Shown: piece after piece, positions 8,613-16,460 of the stretch
How positions within the stretch are numbered: the first letter of the stretch is position 1
Layout: every line of letters begins with the position of its first letter
Assembly: GCA_944332995.1 (NCBI GenBank)
Contig: CALVKR010000002.1
Coordinates: forward strand, 127,100-191,099
Length of the DNA: 64,000 nt
Direction: 5' to 3'
Source: an uncultured Clostridia bacterium
GTDB taxonomy: Bacteria; Bacillota; Clostridia; Christensenellales; CAG-917
Notes under the pieces: model-generated
What the model was told of the DNA's origin: nothing
What the model saw: the letters and a program-made list of their open reading frames with translations, nothing else
Database searches by the model: none
Position numbers and translations under genes: made by a program

Positions 8613-8748
8613 TTATGCGCTTGACGTATTCTGCCTTATGCCCTTGACGTATTCTGCCTTATATCACTGAAGTTTCCTGCCATATGCCATTGACTATCCT
8701 GCCATATATCACTGAAGTTTCCTGCCATATGCCATTGACTATCCTGCC
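8613..8748. repeat. Tandem repeat, 22-23 bp, six units
   Basis: Six adjacent units each ending in CTGCC: 8613-8635, 8636-8658, 8659-8681, 8682-8703, 8704-8726, 8727-8748. Two sub-types, one with TTGACGTATT and one alternating ATCACTGAAGTTTC / GCCATTGACTATC; the last four units are a 45-bp dimer repeated twice. The remaining gap (8529-8612 and 8749-8947) holds only a terminator and AT-rich sequence without genes. Confidence 0.9.
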
Positions 8749-8765
8749 TTTTTTTTAATACAAAG

Positions 8766-8790
8766 CAAAAAGGACGGAGTATCCGTCCTT
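8766..8790 (-). terminator. Terminator of the D,D-carboxypeptidase gene
   Basis: Perfect 9-bp stem AAGGACGGA / TCCGTCCTT (8770-8778, 8782-8790) with a 3-base loop; on the minus strand the stem runs into five T. About 160 bases downstream of the carboxypeptidase stop. Confidence 0.75.
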
Positions 8791-8947
8791 TAAATTTTAG
8801 CTTCAAGATTTTTATATTAAACCCTTTCGATACTTTTATTTAAAATTTGTTTTGACCGCAAATTTTTATATTCTGTTTTGATTTTCAATTTTTAGCTTCG
8901 GTCTCAAGGCTTGTATTAAACTTAATATTTCGGCTTATATAACCGCC

Positions 8948-10435
8948 TTATTTGTGCAAGCCGAAAAGTTTTTTAAGGTCGTCCAAAAGGCTTGACTTAT
9001 CGAGATTTTCCTTGAGCACGACGTTGGATTCGTCCACCACCACGCCGTCCTTTACAAGATACGCCTTGCCTATCTTTTCACCCTTTCTCTTTGGAGCCTT
9101 TATCGTCTTTGGCAATTCGTACTTAATTTCAAATCCGCTTTCGTCGCCTCTTTTGGCAAAACTCACCAGCGGTGAATCGACGACAATCTTGCAACTGTCC
9201 TGCTTGGATTTTTTAAGTTCGATATCGTTTTTTATTTCCGTTTCCGTGTCGAGATACACCTTGTTTTCATAGTTGGCAAAGCCGTAGTTGAGCATATCGC
9301 TTGCGTCTTTAAATCTTGTCTTTGAATCCTTTTCACCGATAACGACGCCGATAAGTCTCATTCCGTCACGCTCCGCCGTTGCCGAAAGACAGAATCCCGC
9401 CTCATTGGTAAATCCCGTTTTACCGCCGTCGCAACCTTTGTAAAAACGAATGAGCTTGTTTGTATTGGTCATAGTCGTTTTTCTTTCGCTGTTGTGCTCA
9501 AAATCTTTAAGCCAAACCTTGGAATATTCAAAATACGTCGGGTGCTTTACAAGCTCTCTCGTCATGGTAGCGACGTCCTTTGCGCAGGAATAGTTTTCCG
9601 GCGAAGGAAGCCCCGTGCAGTTGGCAAAATGGGTGTTATCCATTTTGAGCTCTTCCGCCCTGGCGTTCATTTTGGCAACAAAGCCTTCAACGCTTCCGGA
9701 TATATGCTCGGCGAGTGCCACACAGCTGTCGTTTGCGCTTGCAACGATTACCGATTCAAGCAACGCCCCGACTGTTTGCTCCTCGTTGGCGTCCAAAAAT
9801 ACCTGCGAACCGCCCTGACTTGCCGCATTTTCGCTTACGGTAACTTTGTCGTCGAGTTTGATATTTCCCTTATCGATTTCCTCGAGCGTGAGCAGCACCG
9901 TCATGATTTTCATCATGGAAGCGATGGGAAGTCTTTCCGTTTCGTTTTTGGAATAGATAACCGTTCCCGTGGCGTAGTCCATCAAAAGACTCGCTTTTGC
10001 GCTGTCGGATATATTTGCCTTTTGAGCTTTTTTATCCTTTTTCTCTCCGCCGTTGTCGGTTTTTTTCACGTCCTCTTTTTTGTCTTCTTTTACAGATTTA
10101 TCTTTAGAAGGCTTTTTGTCTTTCTCGCCGGAATAAAACATTGTGTTTTTTCCGCCTCTGGGTTGAATTTGCGGACGGTGCTCTCCCTCGGGACGTGTTC
10201 CGTTTTGCGGAAGGTTTTCGTCTTCGGGGTTTTGATTTTCTCGGTTATCGACGTTTTCCCCGTTGTCGGTCATATTTTCACCGACAAATATGCCGTCGTT
10301 TACCGCATTTTCCGTTTGAACGGTTTCCACGGGCATATCGTAAGTTTGCGCCTTACCGATATTCAACGGTGCGTAGCTTACCAAAAATCCGAATAGTGCC
10401 AGTGAAAACATAACAAAATAAGTTAATTTTTTCAT
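8948..10435 (-). CDS. D-alanyl-D-alanine carboxypeptidase with long charged linker
   Basis: Second family S11 D,D-carboxypeptidase of the window (495 residues). The ATG at 10435 is chosen because AGAGGTGA precedes it and it gives a proper signal peptide (MKKLTYFVMFSLALFGFLVS...). Residues about 40-145 are a low-complexity linker: first Asn/Glu/Asp-rich, then Lys/Asp-rich repeats. Catalytic motifs follow: SxxK S173-K176 (ASMMK), SAN at 233-235 and KTG at 339-341. The C-terminal 150 residues form the usual beta domain. The linker, about 100 residues longer than in DacA, may span the wall or bind anionic polymer (inference). Monocistronic: terminator downstream, divergent gene upstream. Probably a vegetative PBP5-like enzyme. 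Confidence 0.9.
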   Translation of the reverse strand: MKKLTYFVMFSLALFGFLVSYAPLNIGKAQTYDMPVETVQTENAVNDGIFVGENMTDNGENVDNRENQNPEDENLPQNGTRPEGEHRPQIQPRGGKNTMFYSGEKDKKPSKDKSVKEDKKEDVKKTDNGGEKKDKKAQKANISDSAKASLLMDYATGTVIYSKNETERLPIASMMKIMTVLLTLEEIDKGNIKLDDKVTVSENAASQGGSQVFLDANEEQTVGALLESVIVASANDSCVALAEHISGSVEGFVAKMNARAEELKMDNTHFANCTGLPSPENYSCAKDVATMTRELVKHPTYFEYSKVWLKDFEHNSERKTTMTNTNKLIRFYKGCDGGKTGFTNEAGFCLSATAERDGMRLIGVVIGEKDSKTRFKDASDMLNYGFANYENKVYLDTETEIKNDIELKKSKQDSCKIVVDSPLVSFAKRGDESGFEIKYELPKTIKAPKRKGEKIGKAYLVKDGVVVDESNVVLKENLDKSSLLDDLKKLFGLHK

Positions 10436-10709
10436 ATTCACCTCTTGCTTAGTATTTGATAAATTGTCGGCATTATCCAAAATTTATTTTAAAAAGCGCC
10501 GCACAGTCTATTTACTTTTTATTTAGTGTAGCAAAACGGACGTCATTTTACGGGAAGGAGAATATCCGGCATTGTGCAGGCAGAATACCGATAGACAAAC
10601 ATTTCTCTTTTATCAAACGGCTATCTTATATCAAACGGCTATTTTGAGCTTTAACCTGTATCATATCGGATATATTTGGGACGTCACTTGCTAAATTTAA
10701 AAAATTAAA

Positions 10710-10738
10710 TTGCAAAAAATTTATAGACAATATATAAT
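10710..10738 (+). promoter_or_regulatory. Promoter of the Gly-rich membrane protein gene
   Basis: TTGCAA (10710-10715), 17 bases, TATAAT (10733-10738); leader of about 60 bases to the ATG at 10804. The rest of the 10436-10803 gap is AT-rich and holds a short direct repeat (ATCAAACGGCTAT, twice around 10610-10640) but no gene; the carboxypeptidase promoter must also be here. Confidence 0.75.
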
Positions 10739-10803
10739 AGACACAGGAAAATCATAAAATTTAAAACGAAAAATTTTTATTCACTTTATCATCGGAGGCA
10801 AAT

Positions 10804-11661
10804 ATGGGCAGAGGCGGACACAGCGGCGGCGGAGGCCGAGGAGGCCACAGCAGTTTCGGAGGCAGAAGAGGCGGTTTTTCAGGCGGAAGAGGCGGACGTT
10901 CTAATTTCGCTTATACGAGATATCATTCGCATTTCAGAAGACGTTATCCCGGTATAGTCATAACGAACGTGTACGGCTATCCTTCATACCGAGCCTATTC
11001 CAAAGCGTCGTCAGGAATATACACGGCGTTGATTTTGGCATTTATCTGCCTTATTATAGGCGGTATGTTTTTAGGTTTCGGCGTTCAGGCGATAAATCAG
11101 GCAAACGGTTCCGAAGCGGCTAAATACTCAGACGCCATCTATGCCACCTGCGTTTCCAACGAATACGAATACAGCTATCCGGATTCCGACTTTTTCTACT
11201 ATTCTACCTATTCGTATACGGTAAACGGCAGACAGTATGAAGCAAAAAGCAAAATCGGCTGGGATAAGCCCGAGGAAATCGGCAAAAGCGTAGAGATAAG
11301 ATACCTAAAATCCGACCCCACGTATATCATCGAAAACGAATATTATCTTGAGGAGATAGACGGCGGAAATTCAAAATACATAATGCTAGCAATCGGTATT
11401 ATAGCGCTCGTCGTAGTCGTGGGCAGTATAATATTCGCCATTGTTTCCGCATCTAAAGCAAAGAAAGCGGAAGCGGCGCTCGATAAAGAGGTCTTGGCTT
11501 CAAACGCTCAGCAATCAAATTCAAACGGTTCGGCTCAAAGCGGCGAAGTGTTCGATATGAACGAATTTAAAAAGGACGCTACCAAAAAATGCGAATACTG
11601 CGGTTCCACCTACTCGGCAAAACTCGATAAATGCCCTAATTGCGGAGCAAGCAACAATTAA
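10804..11661 (+). CDS. Membrane protein: Gly-rich head, DUF3592-like domain, zinc ribbon
   Basis: 285 residues, function unknown. Order: residues 1-40 are a Gly/Arg/Ser/His-rich low-complexity head (MGRGGHSGGGGRGGHSSFGG...); a basic Tyr/Arg/His patch to about 75; a first membrane helix at about 77-98; an extracytoplasmic domain (YEYSYPDSDFFYYSTYSYTVNGRQYEAKSKIG... VEIRYLKSDPTYIIE) resembling the DUF3592 fold; a second helix at about 196-220; and a cytoplasmic tail ending in a four-cysteine zinc ribbon (CEYCGSTYSAKLDKCPNCG). The ATG follows CGGAGG. Flanked by its own promoter and a bidirectional terminator. The RGG-like head is unusual for a bacterial membrane protein. Confidence 0.8.
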   Translation: MGRGGHSGGGGRGGHSSFGGRRGGFSGGRGGRSNFAYTRYHSHFRRRYPGIVITNVYGYPSYRAYSKASSGIYTALILAFICLIIGGMFLGFGVQAINQANGSEAAKYSDAIYATCVSNEYEYSYPDSDFFYYSTYSYTVNGRQYEAKSKIGWDKPEEIGKSVEIRYLKSDPTYIIENEYYLEEIDGGNSKYIMLAIGIIALVVVVGSIIFAIVSASKAKKAEAALDKEVLASNAQQSNSNGSAQSGEVFDMNEFKKDATKKCEYCGSTYSAKLDKCPNCGASNN

Positions 11662-11683
11662 CGTTTAAAAATCATAAAAAAAA

Positions 11684-11717
11684 CAAAAAAAACGAAACTT
11701 CCGTTTCGTTTTTTTTA
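11684..11717. terminator. Bidirectional terminator between the zinc-ribbon protein gene and deoB
   Basis: Stem AACGAAAC / GTTTCGTT (11691-11698, 11703-11710) with a TTCC loop, A-rich on the left and eight T on the right; works for the plus-strand gene ending at 11661 and, on the other strand, for deoB ending at 11740. Confidence 0.85.
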
Positions 11718-11739
11718 TGCGTTTAAAAGATAGAAAAAA

Positions 11740-12861
11740 TCAGACAAATTCCTCGCCTGTCAGATATTTATATACCGTCTTTGCCACGAAGTCAAAACCT
11801 TTGATAGTTCCGAGATTTTCGCCCTCCCTGCCTTTAACGTAGCATAAATAAGGGACGTTCTCCCTGCTGTGATCGGTTGACGGTGTGGCAGGGTCGCATC
11901 CGTGGTCTGCGGTTATTATAAACATATCGTCGCTTTTTAATTTGCCGAGCATTTGACCGAGATATCCGTCAAAGCGCTCGACGCATCTGCGATAGCCGTC
12001 CACGTCGTTTCGGTGTCCGTAAACCATATCGGTATCCACGAGATTTACAAAACATAGTCCGTCAAAATCTCTGTCCAAAACATCGGACACAGCCTTGCAT
12101 ACTTCATCGTTTGAATGGACGGCAATATGCTCGGTCAGACCCTGTCCCGAAAAAATATCTCTTATCTTGGCTACGCCTATGACAGTTTTTCCTTTCTTTT
12201 TCAGCATATCCAAAAGGGAATCCCTCGGCGGCAAAAGCGAATAATCTTTTCTGTTTTCCGTGCGGTAAAAACCGTCCTTGCCTTCCAAAAACGGTCTTGC
12301 TATTATTCTGCCCACGGCATAGTCGCCGCACATTATCCGTCTTGCGCTCTCGCACATTTGATACAGCCTTTCAAGCGGAATGACGCTTTCGTTGGCGGCT
12401 ATCTGCAAAACGCTGTCCGCCGACGTATAGACGATAGGTCTTACCTCGTCCGTAGACTGTCTGCCAAGGCGTTTTATTATTTCCGTTCCGCTCGCCGCCT
12501 CGTTGCCTAAAATTTTGGCGCCGAAAGCCTTTTCGAGTTTATATACGATTTCGTCGGGGAATCCGTCGGGGAAAGTCGGCTGTGGCTTTACAGAAATTAT
12601 CCCCGCTATCTCGAAGTGCCCCGTCACGGTGTCTTTGCCCACAGATTTTTCGATAAGCCTTGCATAAGAAGCGAGCGGCTTATCGCACTTCGGCAAAGCC
12701 TCGACTCCGTCAATGTTGTTTAACCCGAGCATAACGAGATTGGGCACCTCTATGCCCTTAGATATGCTTTTATAGGTGTCGCTGCCCTCGTCGCCGTAAA
12801 GATAAGCGTCGCTTGCCTTACCTATTCCGAAACTGTCTACAACTAAAATAAATGCTCTCAT
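11740..12861 (-). CDS. deoB: Phosphopentomutase
   Basis: Interconverts (deoxy)ribose-1- and -5-phosphate in nucleoside catabolism; alkaline-phosphatase superfamily metalloenzyme. 373 residues from the ATG at 12861 (MRAFILVVDSFGIGKASDA, with the metal-binding aspartate). Family motifs: DKDTVTGHFEIAG-type KDTVTGHFEIAG (catalytic Thr, about 77-88), FVNLVDTDMVYGHRND, and the metal-binding ITADHGCDPATPSTDHSRENVPYL near the C-terminus. No Shine-Dalgarno sequence precedes the start; a TATAAT box ends eight bases before the ATG, so the mRNA may be leaderless. In Bacillus deoB is in the spoIIM-fur-xerD-deoB-pupG region, consistent with the SpoIIM-like gene directly upstream. Confidence 0.95.
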   Translation of the reverse strand: MRAFILVVDSFGIGKASDAYLYGDEGSDTYKSISKGIEVPNLVMLGLNNIDGVEALPKCDKPLASYARLIEKSVGKDTVTGHFEIAGIISVKPQPTFPDGFPDEIVYKLEKAFGAKILGNEAASGTEIIKRLGRQSTDEVRPIVYTSADSVLQIAANESVIPLERLYQMCESARRIMCGDYAVGRIIARPFLEGKDGFYRTENRKDYSLLPPRDSLLDMLKKKGKTVIGVAKIRDIFSGQGLTEHIAVHSNDEVCKAVSDVLDRDFDGLCFVNLVDTDMVYGHRNDVDGYRRCVERFDGYLGQMLGKLKSDDMFIITADHGCDPATPSTDHSRENVPYLCYVKGREGENLGTIKGFDFVAKTVYKYLTGEEFV

Positions 12862-12869
12862 CAAAAATG

Positions 12870-12897
12870 ATTATACCACAATTACGTCGATAATCAA
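12870..12897 (-). promoter_or_regulatory. deoB promoter placing the start site at the ATG
   Basis: Minus-strand TTGATT (12892-12897), 16 bases, TATAAT (12870-12875). Initiation 6-8 bases after the -10 box would fall at 12862-12864, immediately before the deoB ATG at 12861. The promoter overlaps the 3' end of the upstream membrane-protein gene. Confidence 0.5.
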
Positions 12898-13467
12898 CCC
12901 GCAAATAAATATAATTATCAAATTCAAAACGATATTTATCGCCGCCATGATTCCCACGGTTGCAAGCACGGGCTTAAGCTGCTGCCAAGCCCTGCACCCT
13001 GTCACGGGAAACTGCGACACGCTGTATGCAAGGCTTATCATCACAAATATTAAGGAGAAAAAACATATAGGCAAATATATCAAAACAAGATTTAACACGC
13101 CGCTGAAACCAAGGCATGCCGCCAGAATACACATCGACCTTCCAAAGAAAATTCCCCACACGGCAAGCATGGCATAGGATAAAACGATAAACAAAAAATT
13201 GACTGCGGAAAATATTACAAACAGATAGACGGGCAATAGCATTAACAGCGTTCGTGCAAAAAATCTCCACGCCCCAAAAATCAGTTCGTCTTCGTTAAAG
13301 CGCTTGATACCGGTAGTCGAGCCTATGACTATCCCGATTACCAGCGCAAGGACAAATATGGCAACCATGATAAGTATATACTTTTTGTTGCCGTCCAAAA
13401 ATTGTTTCGCCTCATACTTAAAGGCTTCAAGTCTGTTTACTCCGTATCTACCTTTCAATCGATTCAA
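12871..13467 (-). CDS. Multi-pass membrane protein, SpoIIM-like candidate
   Basis: 198 residues with about five hydrophobic helices (about 31-50, 72-92, 95-115, 120-146, 168-195) after a basic N-terminus. Size, topology and position (next to deoB, in a block with other sporulation genes) fit SpoIIM, the stage II protein that with SpoIID and SpoIIP remodels septal peptidoglycan during engulfment. Sequence similarity is not decisive by eye: the family is poorly conserved. The start is a TTG at 13467 without a good ribosome site and overlaps the upstream gene by 20 bases; a TTG nine bases later is an alternative. It could also be an unrelated DUF95-like stage II-type membrane protein. Confidence 0.6.
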   Translation of the reverse strand: MNRLKGRYGVNRLEAFKYEAKQFLDGNKKYILIMVAIFVLALVIGIVIGSTTGIKRFNEDELIFGAWRFFARTLLMLLPVYLFVIFSAVNFLFIVLSYAMLAVWGIFFGRSMCILAACLGFSGVLNLVLIYLPICFFSLIFVMISLAYSVSQFPVTGCRAWQQLKPVLATVGIMAAINIVLNLIIIFICGLIIDVIVV

Positions 13468-13777
13468 TCGCCGTCAATATAAAATGCTTATTGCTCGGCT
13501 TTCCTTTTTTCATATCTATCGTTTCGCCAAACTCGCTGTATAGCTTGTCGACGTCACCGCTTAGCCATGCGAAGGATATCGCATTCTGAATATCCTTTTC
13601 AATACAATCAACCGACTTATGATATTTTGTGCCCAACTTCGTGTATGCTTTAAACTTTAAAGGGAGTATCTCCTCGCCGTCCAAAGCGGAACAGAGAATA
13701 TCGCACAAAAAATGATAACCGCACTTGTTCGGCATAAAGCCGAGTGACAATAAATATTCTTTTACCTTTCTTTCCAC
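13448..13777 (-). CDS. Stand-alone Spo0A C-terminal DNA-binding domain protein
   Basis: 109 residues that correspond to the effector domain of Spo0A without a receiver domain. Matching features in order: LLSLGFMPNKCGYHFLCDIL (about 9-28, equivalent of the LGVPAHIKGYHYLRDAI helix pair), a central helix SVDCIEKDIQNAISFAWLSGDVD (55-77, equivalent of the DNA-recognition segment with its FAW/VAW..G.VD signature), FGETID and GKPSNKHFI (92-100, equivalent of GKPTNSEFI). Full Spo0A is about 265 residues. The start is a GTG at 13777; upstream are stops and an 800-base repeat-rich gap, so no receiver remains here. It lies directly downstream of spoIVB, the classic spo0A position. It may act constitutively, need a partner, or complement a full Spo0A elsewhere. 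Confidence 0.82.
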   Translation of the reverse strand: MERKVKEYLLSLGFMPNKCGYHFLCDILCSALDGEEILPLKFKAYTKLGTKYHKSVDCIEKDIQNAISFAWLSGDVDKLYSEFGETIDMKKGKPSNKHFILTAIESIER

Positions 13778-13894
13778 GCCCCAAAATTTATCACATAAAA
13801 ATTTAAGACAAACAAAAAGTTTTGTTTAAATATATCAAATAATGTCGCTATTTTTTTATGAACGAATCCGCATATATAAGGCGCTTTTTGTCCG

Positions 13895-14402
13895 AAAAAC
13901 AATAACGTATATCATAAAAACAATAACGTATATCGTAAAATCAATAAAAGATATAAAAGCAAATTTTACAGCAAAGCAAATCGATATAAATGCTATAATT
14001 TTACCCAATATTATAATATGAGATAGATTTCTTCCTATACCATAATATGAAACAAACAGATTTTCGATGATTGCTAAACCTGCTTTTTATTGTAAATCAG
14101 GCAAAAAGTATTATAAAAATCGGCTAAATATATAAAAAGTATTATAGAAATGGTGATTTTATAAAATAGATTGCAAAAATTTAGGGCAATCAATAAGCTG
14201 AAAAATAGCCTTAAATCGCAATATACCAACACTTTGTCATAAAAAACTCTTTTTTTTATGCAAAAAAAACTCTCGTTTTTAATAGTAAAACGCTGCCTTA
14301 TATTTAGTTTATACCATACAAATTAAATTTTTAAGGCTTGACACTCTCTTTTGACTTGACGCCCTCTTTTGACTTGAACTCTTTTTTAACTTGACACCTT
14401 TT
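13895..14402. repeat. Repeat-rich AT gap between spoIVB and the Spo0A-C gene
   Basis: Gene-free stretch. A 21-bp unit AAAAACAATAACGTATATC is present twice plus a degenerate third copy (13895-13957); a motif with AAAAAGTATTATA occurs twice near 14104-14155; an approximately 18-bp unit CTTGACxCCCTCTTTTGA is present about four times at 14336-14402. No open frame resembling a receiver domain was found on either strand. Confidence 0.75.
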
Positions 14403-14496
14403 TAGCATACATTACCTTTTTTCAATATGAAAACGCAAACGAAAAAGACAAACTGTGCCGTTTGCCCTTTTCGTCTATATTATCTTGAAATCGATA

Positions 14497-14608
14497 TTTG
14501 CTTTAACTTTAACTTTAACTTTAAATTTAACTTTAACTTTAACTTCGGTTTTAGTTTTAGTTTTAATTTTAGTTTTAGTTTTAGTTTTAATTTTAGTTTT
14601 AGTTTAAG
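14497..14608. repeat. Hexanucleotide microsatellite abutting the spoIVB stop
   Basis: About 17 units: CTTTAA-type hexamers from 14497 to about 14545, then TTTTAG/TTTTAA-type hexamers to the spoIVB stop codon region. The plus-strand open frame through it (Phe/Asn/Ser repeats) is an artefact of the repeat. Transcribed as the start of the spoIVB 3' UTR. Confidence 0.9.
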
Positions 14609-15596
14609 CCGCCGATTTTAACATCCAAGGAATATATATCGCATAACCTTTTGTATAATCACCGTTAAAAACGTGAGTGACTGCGCCTATAATTTTTCCG
14701 TTTTGCACAATCGGACTTCCGCTCATGCCCTGGACGATACCGCCCGTCTTTGCCAATAAATCTTTGTCGGTTACTTGTATTATCATTCCCTTTTCCGATA
14801 TATCCGACTGTTTGAACGTCCTTAAAACGTTTACGTCATAAAACTCTGGCTTGTCCCCTTTTACCGTCGTATAAATTTGAGCCTTTCCTATTTTGACTTC
14901 GTCGATAGACGCCGTTTCAAAAGTCTTTGCGTCATACGAATCTATTTTTCCGTAAATTCCGAACGGCGTGTTTTTTTCTACCGTTCCGATTTTATCCGCC
15001 TTGTTAAATCTTCCTTTGAGTTCTCCGGGCGCCGATTTATCTCCCATTTTTGCGCCGCTGACTTCTGCGTCATAGATATTCCCCGTTTGGTATTCAAAAG
15101 TCAATCCCGTTTCGGGGTCGGAAATCCTATGCCCGAGAGCGCCGTAGGTTCCGTCCTTTTTCACGAAGGAAATCGTTCCGATGCCGCTTACTTCCTCTTT
15201 GACGTATAGCCCTAGTTTATATTCTTTCGTTAAGGCTTCAAGAGCGGGAGTCAACTCAAAATTTAAAGTTTCGCCTTTTCGTTCCACCGTCACGAAGCAC
15301 TTTTCCTCTTTAACCGTTTTTCTTAAATCGGAAACAGTATAAACTTCTTTTTCGTTTACCGATTTCAATATGTCGCCCTTTAAAAGTTTTCCGCCGCACG
15401 GGTCTTTTGCACCCTCGTCCGTTATCACTTTAGTCGTTTCTATGACGACAAGACCTTTTGCCCCTACCGTTATGCCTACGGGTTTTCCGCCAATCATCAC
15501 CGTTTCGGCGTAGGCTATACTGCTTCCGCATAGCACCGCAAGCGCAATGATGAGCATTGTTATCACAAAGGATATTTTGACAATTTTGGTATTCAT
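14604..15596 (-). CDS. spoIVB: SpoIVB serine peptidase
   Basis: Forespore-secreted signalling protease of family S55; it cleaves SpoIVFA, which releases SpoIVFB to process pro-sigma-K. 330 residues: signal-anchor (about 7-30), a PDZ domain (about 35-115, with VGAKGLVVIETT and GDILKSVNEKEV), then the chymotrypsin-like domain with GALGHRISD (His156, Asp160) and GMSGSPIVQNGKIIGAVTHV holding the nucleophilic serine (290-295). B. subtilis SpoIVB has 425 residues, so this form is short. The ATG at 15596 lacks a clear ribosome site. It is divergent from sigK with a 125-base shared upstream region, an apt pairing since SpoIVB controls sigma-K activation. Confidence 0.93.
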   Translation of the reverse strand: MNTKIVKISFVITMLIIALAVLCGSSIAYAETVMIGGKPVGITVGAKGLVVIETTKVITDEGAKDPCGGKLLKGDILKSVNEKEVYTVSDLRKTVKEEKCFVTVERKGETLNFELTPALEALTKEYKLGLYVKEEVSGIGTISFVKKDGTYGALGHRISDPETGLTFEYQTGNIYDAEVSGAKMGDKSAPGELKGRFNKADKIGTVEKNTPFGIYGKIDSYDAKTFETASIDEVKIGKAQIYTTVKGDKPEFYDVNVLRTFKQSDISEKGMIIQVTDKDLLAKTGGIVQGMSGSPIVQNGKIIGAVTHVFNGDYTKGYAIYIPWMLKSAA

Positions 15597-15673
15597 AAAT
15601 TTATTGTCTTTAAAATTTAAACTTATATGTTTTAAGCTCTCAATTTAAGCTGTCAATAAGTGGATAATTTTTA

Positions 15674-15703
15674 GTCAAATTTTGTCGATAAGGCTCATAT
15701 ATT
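15674..15703 (+). promoter_or_regulatory. Sigma-E-type promoter of sigK
   Basis: GTCAAATT (15674-15681), 14 bases, CATATATT (15696-15703), close to the sigma-E consensus (GTCATATT ... CATACAnT). Expected leader about 12 bases, containing ACGGAGG before the ATG at 15722. The same spacing and -10 octamer occur before ylmC. Confidence 0.65.
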
Positions 15704-15721
15704 GTAATACACGGAGGCCAG

Positions 15722-16423
15722 ATGTTAGAAAGTTTCTTTGGAATGTTAAAAGATATACTCATTTTTTCCTCTTACGTTGACGGCAAAAATTCATTTCCCA
15801 AACCGCTGTCAAAGGAAAAAGAAAGAGAATATCTTTATCTTGCCAAAAACGGCGACGAGAAGGCAAAGGAACTTTTGATATCGCACAACTTAAGACTTGT
15901 GGCACATATCGCAAAGAAATATTCAAACTATAACGATTCGGACGAGCTTATTTCCGTAGGCTCGATAGGATTGATTAAAGCGATAAATACTTACAAAGTG
16001 GACAAAGGAACGGGACTTGCCACCTATGCTTCACGCTGTATCGAAAACGAAATCCTCATGACCCTGAGAAGCGGGAAAAAACACAAAAACGACGTCAGCC
16101 TTTACGACGCCGTCGGCGTGGACCGTGACGGCAACGAGTTATCTTTGATTGACCTTATATCTACCGAAGCGGATACAGTCATAGACAAAGTGGAAATCAG
16201 CATATTGATGGAACGACTGAAAGCCCTCATAAAAAAAACGCTTGACGACAGAGAATATGAAATAATCAGTCTGCGTTACGGGCTCGATTCAAACGGCTGT
16301 CTTACTCAAAGAGAAGTTGCCGATTATCAAAAAATTTCAAGAAGCTACGTTTCGCGTATCGAAAAAAAAGCGTTGGAAAAAATCAAATGTCGCATTAAAG
16401 AAGAAGACCTATACTTCGATTAA
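15722..16423 (+). CDS. sigK: RNA polymerase sporulation sigma factor SigK
   Basis: Late mother-cell sigma factor. 233 residues: an N-terminal pro-sequence (about 1-20, hydrophobic: MLESFFGMLKDILIFSSYV) followed by the SigK-specific FPKPLSKEKEREYL, then sigma region 2 ([42 protein letters not shown]) and region 4 with a helix-turn-helix near the end (TQREVADYQKISRSYVSRIEKKALEKIK). The gene is continuous: no skin element interrupts it. The pro-sequence fits processing by SpoIVFB, and the divergent neighbour is spoIVB. SigE and SigK are similar; the FPKPLS motif and the sigma-E-type promoter favour SigK, and a better SigE candidate is present at 19967-20683. Confidence 0.92.
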   Translation: MLESFFGMLKDILIFSSYVDGKNSFPKPLSKEKEREYLYLAKNGDEKAKELLISHNLRLVAHIAKKYSNYNDSDELISVGSIGLIKAINTYKVDKGTGLATYASRCIENEILMTLRSGKKHKNDVSLYDAVGVDRDGNELSLIDLISTEADTVIDKVEISILMERLKALIKKTLDDREYEIISLRYGLDSNGCLTQREVADYQKISRSYVSRIEKKALEKIKCRIKEEDLYFD

Positions 16424-16460
16424 ACCTTGTATACTATAAACCTTATCATATTAACTGCTT

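Noticed and set aside
8613..8748. CRISPR array
   Set aside because: Units are contiguous with no unique spacers of constant length, and no cas genes are in the window. The same holds for the other tandem repeats.
9494..10396. 300-codon open frame on the plus strand
   Set aside because: It is antisense to the D,D-carboxypeptidase gene, whose catalytic motifs and signal peptide are clear; the antisense product is Phe/Arg/Cys-rich with no ribosome site.
14427..14621. 64-codon open frame rich in Phe, Asn and Ser
   Set aside because: Pure product of the hexanucleotide repeat; no ribosome site or promoter.
15722..16423. sigK interrupted by a skin-type prophage
   Set aside because: The sigK frame is complete and continuous.
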